Assembly: GCA_016223165.1 (NCBI GenBank)
Contig: JACRPO010000001.1
Location: forward strand, 310,001-374,000
DNA: 64,000 nt
Direction of reading: 5' to 3'
Origin: Burkholderiales bacterium
GTDB lineage: Bacteria > Pseudomonadota > Gammaproteobacteria > Burkholderiales > Burkholderiaceae_C
The notes beneath the pieces are model-generated. The model did not search any database and was not told where the DNA came from. It worked only from the letters and a program-made list of their open reading frames with translations. Positions 15,521-23,161 of the stretch are shown piece by piece. The translations under genes and the position numbers were made by a program. How positions within the stretch are numbered: the first letter of the stretch is position 1; every line of letters starts with the position of its first letter.

Positions 15521-16732
15521 TCAGCGCGCGGGTGCCGCAGGCGATACGGTCGCGCTCGTACTCACGCTCGTGCGCACACTCGCGCTCGCGCTCGTGCTCG
15601 TGCTCACACGCACGCCGGCCTTGACGCCGCCTGCCTCCGCGACGACGCGCTCGCCGCTCGCCAGCCCCTTGGCGACCAGCACGCGCTCGCCGTCGCTCGC
15701 ACCGGTCTGCACGGGGCGGAACTCGGTGCGGGAACCGGCGACGACGAGCACGCCCTGCCGGCCCTGGCGGTCGCGCGTCAGCGCCGCAAGCGGCACGACG
15801 ATGCCGGCGACCTCGCCGGCGGCGATGGCGACCTCCGCCTCCTGGTCGATCGCGAAACGTTCCGGCAGCGTGTCGAAGGCGACGTGGACCTCGAGCTCGC
15901 GGGTCGCCGCGTCCGATTGGCGCGCGATGCGCGCGACCTTGCCCGTGACGGTCTCGCCGCTGCGCATGCGCATGCTGGCCGCCTGGCCGACGTGCACGCG
16001 GCCGATCACCGACTCGTCGACGCGCATGGCCATCCACAGCGTCGCCGGATCGACGACGCGCAGGAGCGCGCTGCCCGGCACCACCGTCGCACCGACTTCG
16101 GCCTGCCGCGCCACGACGACACCGTCCATCGGCGCCACGATGCGGGTGAACGACAGCACGGCGTCGGCATAGCGCGCTTCCTGCGACAGCGCCTGCACGT
16201 CGGCCTCGCGCGCCGCGTGCGCCGCGCGCGCGTTCGCGAGGCTCGCCGCCGCCGCCTGCAGCGTCGCATTGGAGGTGTCCAGCACCGCCTGCGAGACGAA
16301 GCCGGTGCGCAGCAGTTCGGCATCGCGCTGTTGCTTGCTGCGCGCCAGCTCGAGGTCGGCCTGCGCCTTGGCGATGCTCGCCTCAGCCGCCACGGCGTTG
16401 CGCGCCAGCGCCACCTGCTGGCCGCCGACGACGGCGCGCCGTGCGGCGAGGTCACGGTCGTCGAGCAGCGCGAGCGTCTGGCCGCGCCGCACCACGTCGC
16501 CGACATCGACGTTGACCTGCCTGACCGTGGCCGTGATGCGCGCGGCCAGCGTCACCGGCACGCGTGCCTGCAGCGTGCCGGGGCCGACCACGCGCAGCGC
16601 CACGCGGCCCTGCACGGCGTCGACGACCGACACCGGCAGCGCGCGCCCGAAGCGCCAGAACGCCGCCCCCGCGACGACGGCCAGCACCAGCGTGGTGGCG
16701 AGCGCCGTGACGAGGGACTTGCTTCGTTTCAT
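15521..16732 (-). CDS. HlyD/DevB-type periplasmic membrane fusion protein
   Basis: 403 residues. An N-terminal membrane anchor (about 8-28), a biotinyl-lipoyl-like half (I-T-A-T-V-R-Q-V-N-V-D-V-G-D), a helical hairpin with repeated A/E/Q heptads (about 95-200), the second lipoyl half (I-V-A-P-M-D-G-V-V) and a beta barrel. This links the inner-membrane ABC permease to an outer-membrane channel. The C-terminal 35 or so residues are a Ser/Thr/Ala/Val stretch encoded by a hexameric microsatellite and are probably not structural. The start at 16732 has only a weak ribosome site. It is the first gene of the exporter operon; its upstream region holds the 9/10-bp GCCGATCAAG minisatellite. Confidence 0.9.
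   Translation of the reverse strand: MKRSKSLVTALATTLVLAVVAGAAFWRFGRALPVSVVDAVQGRVALRVVGPGTLQARVPVTLAARITATVRQVNVDVGDVVRRGQTLALLDDRDLAARRAVVGGQQVALARNAVAAEASIAKAQADLELARSKQQRDAELLRTGFVSQAVLDTSNATLQAAAASLANARAAHAAREADVQALSQEARYADAVLSFTRIVAPMDGVVVARQAEVGATVVPGSALLRVVDPATLWMAMRVDESVIGRVHVGQAASMRMRSGETVTGKVARIARQSDAATRELEVHVAFDTLPERFAIDQEAEVAIAAGEVAGIVVPLAALTRDRQGRQGVLVVAGSRTEFRPVQTGASDGERVLVAKGLASGERVVAEAGGVKAGVRVSTSTSASASVRTSVSTSATVSPAAPAR
15551..15607. repeat. 6-bp GCTCGT/GCTCGC microsatellite in coding sequence
   Basis: Degenerate CGCTCG/TGCTCG hexamers run through the 3' end of the membrane fusion gene and encode its Ser/Thr/Val/Ala tail. Confidence 0.75.
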
Positions 16733-16790
16733 TCGGGGGCCGATCAGCTTGAGCTCGCATGATCGGGCCGCGCGCGCGGCCGGGGTTGAG

Positions 16791-16892
16791 GCCGATCAAG
16801 GCCGATCAAGGCCGATCAAGCCGATCAAGCCGATCAAGCCGATCAAGCCGATCAAGCCGATCAAGCCGATCAAGGCGATCAAGGCGATCAAG
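16791..16892. repeat. GCCGATCAAG minisatellite, 11 units
   Basis: Three 10-bp units GCCGATCAAG are followed by eight 9-bp units (six CCGATCAAG, two GCGATCAAG). It lies between the MFS gene stop and the start of the membrane fusion gene, so it sits in the promoter region of the ABC exporter operon. The 10-to-9 bp switch moves each unit relative to the helix turn. It has no spacer structure and is not a CRISPR. Confidence 0.97.
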
Positions 16893-16922
16893 CCTGTGGC
16901 TCGAAGGCCGGGCTTTCGGTGA

Positions 16923-18104
16923 CTACGCCGCCGCCAGCTTGGGCCGGCGCGGCAGGATCGAGCGTGTCCACACCAGCGCCAGCACGAGCAGCGGCAGGGT
17001 GAGCAGGTTGAGCGCCGCCCATCCGAAGCGGTCGTAGAGCCAGCCTGCGCCGAGGCTGGCCAAGGCGACGAAGCCGAACACCAGGCCCTCGTTGAGGGCC
17101 TGCACCCTCGTCTGCTCGCTCGGCCCGTAGCTCTGCGTCAGCAACGCCGTGCTGCCCACGAAGGCGAAGTTCCAACCGACGCCGAGCAGCACGAGCGCGC
17201 CGAGGAAGTGCAGGTACTCGATGCCCGAGGCCGCGACGGCGACATGCCCCATCAGCAGCACGAACCCGGCCTGCATGACGCGCGGCGCCCCGAAGCGCGC
17301 GACCAGGCTGCCGGTGAAGAACGACGGCACGAACATCCCGAAGACATGCCACTGGATGACCGGCTTCACGTCGCCGGCGCTGAAGCCGCAGCCGAGCATG
17401 GCCAGCGGCGTCGCCGTCATGGCCATGATCATCACCGCGTAGCCGACGGCGGCGCCGACGATCGCCGCGCGCAGCGCCGGCTGGGCGGCGATCTCGCGCA
17501 GCGGCCGAGCGGGCTCGGCGGCCGCCGTGGCCGGCTTCGGCACCTGCAGCAAGGACATCAGCAGCATCACGGCGCCGCAGAGCAGCGCCTGCGCGAGGTA
17601 CGAGCCGAGGAAGACCTGCTGCGGCAGCCAGTCGCGGCCCCACAGGCCGACCTGCGGGCCGGCGAACGCGGCGATGACGCCGCCCGCGACGACCCACGAG
17701 ATGGCGCGGCTCGCGTGCCGCGGCCCGGCCACCTCGGCCGCGGCGAAGCGGAGGTAGTTGGCGAAGCCCTGGTAGCCGCCGATCAGCAGGTGCCCGAGCA
17801 CGAAGGCGGCGAAGCTCTGCGCGGCCAGGCCGTAGGCGGCGAGCAGGCTGCCCGCGGTACCCAGGCCCGCACCGAGCACGAAACCGGGGCGCCGCCCGAT
17901 GCGGCGCATCAACAGCGAGGCGGGGACCGAACAGAGCGCGGTGCCCAGCACCATCGCGGCGATCGGCAATGTCGCCAGGCCCTTGTCGGGCGCCAGTTGC
18001 GCGCCGAGCACGCCGGCCAGCGTCATCGACAGCACGACGGCCGAGAGCACCAGCGCCTGGCTCGTCACCAGCAGCGCGAGATTGCGGCCGGCACCCGGGC
18101 TCAT
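16923..18104 (-). CDS. MFS transporter, 12 membrane segments
   Basis: 393 residues; the ATG at 18104 is chosen because the first membrane helix follows directly and the longer frame upstream is charged and belongs to the neighbouring gene. It shows twelve hydrophobic segments, the MFS loop motif R-R-I-G-R-R-P-G after segment 2 and a second-half counterpart R-F-G-A-P-R. It is an inner-membrane secondary carrier of unknown substrate. It starts 29 bases after the ArsR-rhodanese gene on the same strand, so it is probably co-transcribed with, and controlled by, that regulator. A sulfur, arsenic or metal-related substrate is a guess from context only. Confidence 0.87.
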   Translation of the reverse strand: MSPGAGRNLALLVTSQALVLSAVVLSMTLAGVLGAQLAPDKGLATLPIAAMVLGTALCSVPASLLMRRIGRRPGFVLGAGLGTAGSLLAAYGLAAQSFAAFVLGHLLIGGYQGFANYLRFAAAEVAGPRHASRAISWVVAGGVIAAFAGPQVGLWGRDWLPQQVFLGSYLAQALLCGAVMLLMSLLQVPKPATAAAEPARPLREIAAQPALRAAIVGAAVGYAVMIMAMTATPLAMLGCGFSAGDVKPVIQWHVFGMFVPSFFTGSLVARFGAPRVMQAGFVLLMGHVAVAASGIEYLHFLGALVLLGVGWNFAFVGSTALLTQSYGPSEQTRVQALNEGLVFGFVALASLGAGWLYDRFGWAALNLLTLPLLVLALVWTRSILPRRPKLAAA

Positions 18105-18133
18105 CGGGGACCCTTCGCGCGGCGCGTGGCTCG

Positions 18134-18805
18134 TCAAGGCTTGCCGAGCGGCAGGCCCGCCGCTCGCCATTCGCTGACGCCGTCGAAGGTCTTGCTCGCA
18201 CGGAAGCCGCGCCGGCGCAGCAGCTTCACGGCCTCGTCGGACATCAGGCAGAAGGGGCCGCGGCAATAGGCGACGATGTCCACGCCGCGCGGCAGTTCGG
18301 ACAGCCGATGCTCGAGTTCGGCCAGCGGCATCGAGCGCGCATAGGGCAGGTGGGCGGTGTCGTACTCTTCCGGCGGGCGCACGTCGAGCACGACGACCTC
18401 GCCGCGCTTGGCCTGGGCCAGCAGCTCCTTGCGACCGACCTTCGCCAGCCGGTCGGGCTCGGCCATCATCTGCTGCAGCGCCACGCGCAGCTCGACCAGG
18501 TGCTCCTCGGCCACCTGGCGCAGCGTCACGCCGAGGTGCGCCACGTCCTGCCCGCTCAGGCGGTAGAGCATGCGCTTGCCGTCGCGACGGCTCTGCACGA
18601 GCCGCGCCTCCTTCAGTGCCTTCAGGTGCGCGCTGGCGAGTTTCACGTCGACGGCCACTTCGCCGGCCACGGTCTCCACCGACTTCTCGCCCTGCGCCAG
18701 CATCTCCAGCATCTCCAGCCGCTTCGGGCTGGCCAGCGCCTTGCCCACGCGGGCGACCTGTTCGTAGAGAAGGTCCTTGAGGGTGCGGTGGTCCACGGCC
18801 GACAT
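18134..18805 (-). CDS. ArsR-family regulator fused to a rhodanese domain
   Basis: 223 residues. Residues about 15-95 form an ArsR-type winged helix (L-A-S-P-K-R-L-E-M-L-E-M-L, then S-A-H-L-K-A-L-K-E-A). Residues about 120-220 form a rhodanese domain (V-L-D-V-R-P-P-E-E-Y near 140, active loop C-R-G-P-F-C near 185). The canonical ArsR metal-binding C-V-C is absent; instead the sensing cysteines may be those of the rhodanese loop. Proteins of this architecture are known; sulfane-sulfur or metal sensing is plausible but inferred. A short TTCTAA/TTAGAA palindrome overlaps its start codon and may be its own operator. The MFS gene follows in the same operon; a two-component system is divergent. Confidence 0.88.
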   Translation of the reverse strand: MSAVDHRTLKDLLYEQVARVGKALASPKRLEMLEMLAQGEKSVETVAGEVAVDVKLASAHLKALKEARLVQSRRDGKRMLYRLSGQDVAHLGVTLRQVAEEHLVELRVALQQMMAEPDRLAKVGRKELLAQAKRGEVVVLDVRPPEEYDTAHLPYARSMPLAELEHRLSELPRGVDIVAYCRGPFCLMSDEAVKLLRRRGFRASKTFDGVSEWRAAGLPLGKP

Positions 18806-18822
18806 TCTAAGGAACTTTAGAA
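18805..18822. promoter_or_regulatory. Inverted repeat at arsR-rhodanese start, candidate autoregulatory operator
   Basis: TTCTAA-GGAACT-TTAGAA has perfect six-base arms and its first base is part of the start codon on the minus strand. AT-rich imperfect palindromes over the start or -10 region are typical ArsR-family sites. It stands out because the surrounding DNA is GC-rich. Confidence 0.55.
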
Positions 18823-18853
18823 CGAAGCCGGCGAACCACGTCGAACATGCCCG

Positions 18854-18897
18854 GGTGGCATCGCCTGTTCCGCAGCTGTTGCACAGGCCGTGCCACC
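18854..18897. promoter_or_regulatory. Imperfect 15-bp inverted repeat upstream of response regulator
   Basis: GGTGGCATCGCCTGT (18854-18868) and ACAGGCCGTGCCACC (18883-18897) match at 13 of 15 positions around a 14-base spacer. It lies in the divergent gap between the ArsR-rhodanese gene and the first metal response regulator and may bind one of them or form a hairpin. Confidence 0.4.
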
Positions 18898-18979
18898 GTT
18901 GGCAAGAATGGTCGCCGTCGTGTGTCGGATGCGATGGGCGCTCACCCGCGGTCCGCAGTCGATGGCACAGAATTGGTGG

Positions 18980-19666
18980 ATGCGAATCCTGGTCATCGAA
19001 GATGAAGTGAGGCTGGCAGACTACCTGCGCAAGGGCTTGTCGGAAAGCGGGTATGTGGTCGACTTGGCGCACGACGGCATCGACGGGCTGCACTTCGCAG
19101 TCGAGGGAAGCTATGACCTCGTCATTCTGGATGTGATGCTTCCGGGCAAGGATGGCTTCGAGGTCTTGGCCGCGCTGCGGGCGCGGCGAAGGACGCCGGT
19201 CCTGATGTTGACGGCGCGCGACGCGGTCGAAGACCGGGTGAAAGGGCTGACCGAAGGCGCGGACGACTACCTGGGCAAACCCTTCTCGTTCTCCGAATTG
19301 CTGGCCCGCGTGCAGGCGCTGCTGCGCCGTGGTGGCGCCGAGCGTGGCAGCCCGTTCTCGACGACCCTGCGCCTGGCCGACCTCGAGCTGGATATGGCGC
19401 GACGCAAGGCGACCCGCGGTGGCAGGCGGCTCGAGTTGACGCCGCAGGAGTTCAACCTGCTGACCCTCTTCCTGCGCCGCGCGGGCGAGGTGCTGTCGCG
19501 CACCGTGCTCGCCGAGCAGGTGTGGGACATCAACTTCGACAGCGATACCAACGTCGTCGAAGTGGCGGTGCGGCGCCTGCGCAGCAAGTTGGACGAGCCC
19601 TTCGCGACCAAGCTGCTGCACACGGTGCGCGGCATGGGTTACGTGCTGGAGGAGAGAGACGAGTGA
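18980..19666 (+). CDS. Heavy-metal-type response regulator (CusR/CopR/IrlR-like), first copy
   Basis: 228 residues. Receiver domain with acidic pair E7-D8, phospho-acceptor Asp51 and K-P-F at about 101-103. OmpR-type DNA-binding domain ends with [13 protein letters not shown], typical of the CusR/CopR subgroup. The start at 18980 gives the family-standard M-R-I-L-V-I-E-D-E. The stop overlaps the kinase gene (GTGA), so the pair is coupled. It is close to, but distinct from, the second regulator at 22418-23119. Confidence 0.92.
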   Translation: MRILVIEDEVRLADYLRKGLSESGYVVDLAHDGIDGLHFAVEGSYDLVILDVMLPGKDGFEVLAALRARRRTPVLMLTARDAVEDRVKGLTEGADDYLGKPFSFSELLARVQALLRRGGAERGSPFSTTLRLADLELDMARRKATRGGRRLELTPQEFNLLTLFLRRAGEVLSRTVLAEQVWDINFDSDTNVVEVAVRRLRSKLDEPFATKLLHTVRGMGYVLEERDE

Positions 19667-21000
19667 CCATGGCCACGCGCGCGCCTTCCCTGGGGCGCCG
19701 GCTGTCGATCTGGCTGGCTGTGCAAGGCCTGCTCGTCGCTCTTCTGATCTCGGCACTGGTCTACGCCATCAATGCGTGGCGCCTGCGCGAACGCCAATTC
19801 GACGAGCTGCAGCGCAAGCGCGATGTGGTGCGCCACGCGCTGGCCGAGACGGCCGTGTCGGGCGATCTCGCCGAACTGAAGCACAGGTTCGACGATTTCC
19901 TGGCCGGCCATGACGATATGGATTTGCGGGTCGCCGCGCCCGGCGGCCTGATCGTCTACGCATCTTCGCGCCGCGGGCAGGGCGCCGCCGCTGCTCGCAT
20001 CGAGAAGGCGCGGTGGACCGACCACTGGCCGGCGCGCGAGGGCAGCCGGGTCGACGTCGAGCTGAGCCTCGATATCGGCCCCGACGAGCTGTTCCTGCGG
20101 CGGCTCGGCATCGCGCTGTTCCTGGCTTCGCTGGCCGGCGCGGCGCTCGTCAGCGTCACCGGCTTGCTGATCGTGCGCCGTGGTTTGCGCCCTGTCCGCG
20201 CCCTGTCGGCGCAGGTGGAGTCGATGGCGCTGGATCACCCTCATCTGCGCCTGGATGGATCGGCCCAGCCGCTCGAGCTGCTGCCGCTCGTCGAACGGTT
20301 CAACGTGCTGCTCGCGCGTGTGGAACGCGCCTATGCCCAGCTGGAGGCGTTCAACGCCGATGTGGCGCACGAATTGCGTACGCCGTTGACGACACTGATC
20401 GGGGCCAGCGAGCTCGCGCTGCGGCGCGCGCGCCCCGCCGACGAACTGCGCGAGGTGATCGGCGCCAACCTCGAAGACCTGCACCGGCTTGCCGGCATCG
20501 TCAACGACATGCTGTTCCTGTCGCGGGCCGATCGTGGCGAGGCGGCGCGCCGCACGGCAGTCGAAAGCCTTGCCGGCGCGCTGGCCGACATCCTCGACTT
20601 CCACGAGGCAGCGTTGCACGAACGCAACCTGACCGTGCGCGTCGAGGGCGACGCTCGCGGTCAGTGTGACATCGCTCTGCTGCGGCGCGCGCTGTCCAAC
20701 CTGTTGAGCAACGCGAACCGGTATGCGGCGCCAGGATCGGTGGTCAAGGTCGTGATCGCCTCGACCGGAAAGCGCGTGCGGCTGTGCGTCGTCAACCGGG
20801 GCGAACCCATCGCACCGGAACACTTGCCCAGGCTGTTCGATCGCTTCTTTCGCGTCGAGCGGTCGCGGCGACAGCCGGGTACCCACTACGGGTTGGGCCT
20901 GGCCATCGTTGCTGCCATCGCGCGCATGCACGGCGGGGCGCCGTTCGCCACCTCGGAAGACGGCCTCACCACGATCGGGATCGAAATCGATGCCGGCTGA
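19663..21000 (+). CDS. Heavy-metal sensor histidine kinase, first copy
   Basis: 445 residues from a GTG at 19663 that has GGAGGAG eight bases upstream and overlaps the regulator's stop; an ATG at 19669 is the alternative. Membrane segments at about 18-38 and 150-170 enclose a periplasmic sensor. A HAMP linker follows, then the phospho-acceptor H236 in [10 protein letters not shown]-box [10 protein letters not shown] and G-box Y-G-L-G-L-A-I-V. It autophosphorylates on a periplasmic signal and passes phosphate to the partner regulator. The periplasmic domain differs from that of the second kinase, so the two probably sense different ligands. The 3' end faces the second kinase across 26 bases. 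Confidence 0.92.
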   Translation: MTMATRAPSLGRRLSIWLAVQGLLVALLISALVYAINAWRLRERQFDELQRKRDVVRHALAETAVSGDLAELKHRFDDFLAGHDDMDLRVAAPGGLIVYASSRRGQGAAAARIEKARWTDHWPAREGSRVDVELSLDIGPDELFLRRLGIALFLASLAGAALVSVTGLLIVRRGLRPVRALSAQVESMALDHPHLRLDGSAQPLELLPLVERFNVLLARVERAYAQLEAFNADVAHELRTPLTTLIGASELALRRARPADELREVIGANLEDLHRLAGIVNDMLFLSRADRGEAARRTAVESLAGALADILDFHEAALHERNLTVRVEGDARGQCDIALLRRALSNLLSNANRYAAPGSVVKVVIASTGKRVRLCVVNRGEPIAPEHLPRLFDRFFRVERSRRQPGTHYGLGLAIVAAIARMHGGAPFATSEDGLTTIGIEIDAG

Positions 21001-21026
21001 GCGCGGACCCAGGCGCGCCCGCCCAT

Positions 21027-22421
21027 TCAGGCATCGCGGTCGCGTCGGGCTTCGAAGGCCGCGGCGTCGTGCCCGAGTGGCAGCGTGAAGCCGACGCGGT
21101 TGTTCGTGCCCGATCGGATGGCGAACACCGTGCCGCCGTGCATGCGCGCGACGGCGGCAACGATCGCCAAACCCAGCCCACGGCCGGGCGGGACTGCGCC
21201 GCGCAACGCGTCGGCTCGAAAGAAGCGGTCGAACATTTGCTCACGCACGTCCGGCGAGATCGGCTCTCCCGGGTTGTCCACGCCGACCTGCACGCCGCCG
21301 TCGCAGCGGTCGATGCGGATGCCGATCTTGCCGCCGGGCGCCGTGTATCGGATGGCATTGGTCAGAAGATTGACGATCGCGCGTCGCACCAGCGGCCCGT
21401 TGCAGATGACCCGTGCATCGCCGACTCGCTCGGCCTGCACCCTCGCCTCGTGCAGCAGCGCTTCGCAGTAGCCGATGACTTTGTCGCCCTCCTCGTCGAG
21501 ATGCACCTCTTCGAGCCCCTCCGCCCGGTCGCCCCGGTCCGCGCGCGACAGGAACAGCATGTCGTTGACAATCGCGTTCAGCAGTTCCAGCTCTTCGAGG
21601 TTCGAGGCCATGGTTGCTCGCAGCTCTTCGCACGAGGCGGGTGTCGAGAGCGCGACCTGCGTCCCGGTGATGAGCGAGGCCAAGGGGGTGCGAAGCTCGT
21701 GCGCGACGTTGGCATTGAACGACCGCACCTGCCCGTAGGCCCCTTCGAGGCGATCGAGCGCGCGGTTGAAGGCGCGCACCAGGCCCGCGAGTTCCACCCG
21801 CGGCGGCGGCTCGGTCAGGCGGGCGCGCAACGCCTGCGGCGTGATCGACCCGGCCTCGTCCGACAGCCGTGTCACGATGCGCAGGCAGCGCCGCGTCACC
21901 ATCCAACTCAGTACGACCGTGGCCACCACGCCGAAGGCGCACACGACGCCAACTGTAGCCAGGTGGGTCTGCAGCAGATCCTCGCGCCGCTGCGCGGCCA
22001 TGGCCACGCGCACCATGCCGCCCGGCCAGGGCGACGAGGCGGGCAGTGCCTGCGTCAGCACGTCCACTTCGATGGCCGGCATGCCCACGCGGCCGCGGCC
22101 CGCGGGCTGTGGCGTCGGCGCCTGCTTTCCATAGATCGATTCGCCGCCGGCCGACAACAGCCAGAGATGCAGCCCGTCGTGTCCGATGCCGAGGTCGTCG
22201 AGGTGGTGAAAGAGCGCCGCACGATCCCCTGAGCGCGCCGCCTCCTCGACGAAGTGGTGCACGACGCTCGCCTTGCCGCGCAGCGCTGCGGCATCGGCCG
22301 CTTCGAGTTGCGCTCGCAGCGCCCGCTGCAGCCAGGTGGCGGTGGCGCCGAATATCAGCAGGGCCACGAGGCCCAGTCCAAACGTCAATCGGACCGCGAT
22401 GGAAGCGCGCTGCAGGGTCAT
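21027..22421 (-). CDS. Heavy-metal sensor histidine kinase, second copy (CusS/CopS-like)
   Basis: 464 residues. Membrane segments at about 12-30 and 155-180, a periplasmic domain between them, HAMP, H-box with H241 in [10 protein letters not shown]-box L-L-T-N-A-I-R-Y and G-box G-R-G-L-G-L-A-I-V. The start overlaps the stop of its regulator by four bases (ATGA), so they are translationally coupled. It sits downstream of the Sel1-repeat gene and regulator in one minus-strand operon whose promoter carries the same box as the copper operon. This makes it the best candidate for the local copper sensor. Confidence 0.92.
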   Translation of the reverse strand: MTLQRASIAVRLTFGLGLVALLIFGATATWLQRALRAQLEAADAAALRGKASVVHHFVEEAARSGDRAALFHHLDDLGIGHDGLHLWLLSAGGESIYGKQAPTPQPAGRGRVGMPAIEVDVLTQALPASSPWPGGMVRVAMAAQRREDLLQTHLATVGVVCAFGVVATVVLSWMVTRRCLRIVTRLSDEAGSITPQALRARLTEPPPRVELAGLVRAFNRALDRLEGAYGQVRSFNANVAHELRTPLASLITGTQVALSTPASCEELRATMASNLEELELLNAIVNDMLFLSRADRGDRAEGLEEVHLDEEGDKVIGYCEALLHEARVQAERVGDARVICNGPLVRRAIVNLLTNAIRYTAPGGKIGIRIDRCDGGVQVGVDNPGEPISPDVREQMFDRFFRADALRGAVPPGRGLGLAIVAAVARMHGGTVFAIRSGTNNRVGFTLPLGHDAAAFEARRDRDA

Positions 22422-23119
22422 CGCAGCTCGGGTTCGTCGCCGCCTCGCAGCTCCAGCACGTAGCCCATGCCTCTGACCGTGTGCAGCATCTTCGCCGGAA
22501 AGGGGTCGTCGAGCTTGGCGCGCAGGCGGCGGATCGCGACCTCGACCACGTTGGAGTCGCCGTCGAAGTCCATGTCCCAGACCTGCTCGGTCAGCACGGT
22601 GCGCGACAGCACCTCGCCGCGGTGGCGAAGCAGCACCGACAGCAGGGTGTATTCGTGGGCCGTGAGCTCGAGGCGCCGGCCGCCGCGCAATGCGCGCCGC
22701 CGCGTGGTGTCGAGCTCCAGGTCGCCCAGCACCATGCGGTCCGGCGCAGGCTGCATGTTCGCGCCGCCGCGGCGCAGCACGGCCTGAATGCGCGCGAGCA
22801 GCTCGCTGAATGCAAAGGGCTTGACGAGATAGTCGTCGGCACCCGCGCGCAGGCCGCGCACGCGGTTCTCGACGCTGTCGGCCGCGGTCAACATCAGCAC
22901 CGGCGTCTGCCTGCTGCGGCGCAAGTCTTCCAGCAGCGCAAATCCGTCCAGACCCGGCAGCATGACGTCGAGAAGGATCAGGTCGTACCGGCCCTCGATC
23001 GCCAGGTGACGCCCTTCGATGCCGTCAGCAGCGACATCGACGACATAGCCGTTGTCGGCCAGCCCGCGCTTCAGGTGGCGGGCGAGCTTGGCGTTGTCTT
23101 CGACGAGCAGGATGCGCAT
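22418..23119 (-). CDS. Heavy-metal-type response regulator, second copy (CusR/CopR-like)
   Basis: 233 residues. Receiver with E7-D8, Asp51, K-P-F, and OmpR-type C-terminal domain ending [13 protein letters not shown]. The recognition-helix region (S-N-V-V-E-V-A-I-R-R-L-R-A-K-L) is nearly the same as in the first regulator, so they may bind related boxes. Follows the Sel1-repeat gene after 42 bases and overlaps the kinase gene. I infer that it binds the ATGAC-N6-GTNAT boxes found upstream of this operon, of the repeat protein and of the copper operon. Confidence 0.92.
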   Translation of the reverse strand: MRILLVEDNAKLARHLKRGLADNGYVVDVAADGIEGRHLAIEGRYDLILLDVMLPGLDGFALLEDLRRSRQTPVLMLTAADSVENRVRGLRAGADDYLVKPFAFSELLARIQAVLRRGGANMQPAPDRMVLGDLELDTTRRRALRGGRRLELTAHEYTLLSVLLRHRGEVLSRTVLTEQVWDMDFDGDSNVVEVAIRRLRAKLDDPFPAKMLHTVRGMGYVLELRGGDEPELR

Positions 23120-23161
23120 ACCCGCACCGGGGCCGTCCCTGCGCCTGCTGGTTCGAGCGTG

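Noticed and set aside
16791..16892. CRISPR-like array
   Set aside because: Units of 9-10 bp are contiguous with no spacers; it is a minisatellite.
18854..18897. Fourth copy of the copper-type promoter upstream of the first metal regulator
   Set aside because: No ATGAC/GTNAT box with the 33-nt geometry is present; only an unrelated imperfect inverted repeat was found.
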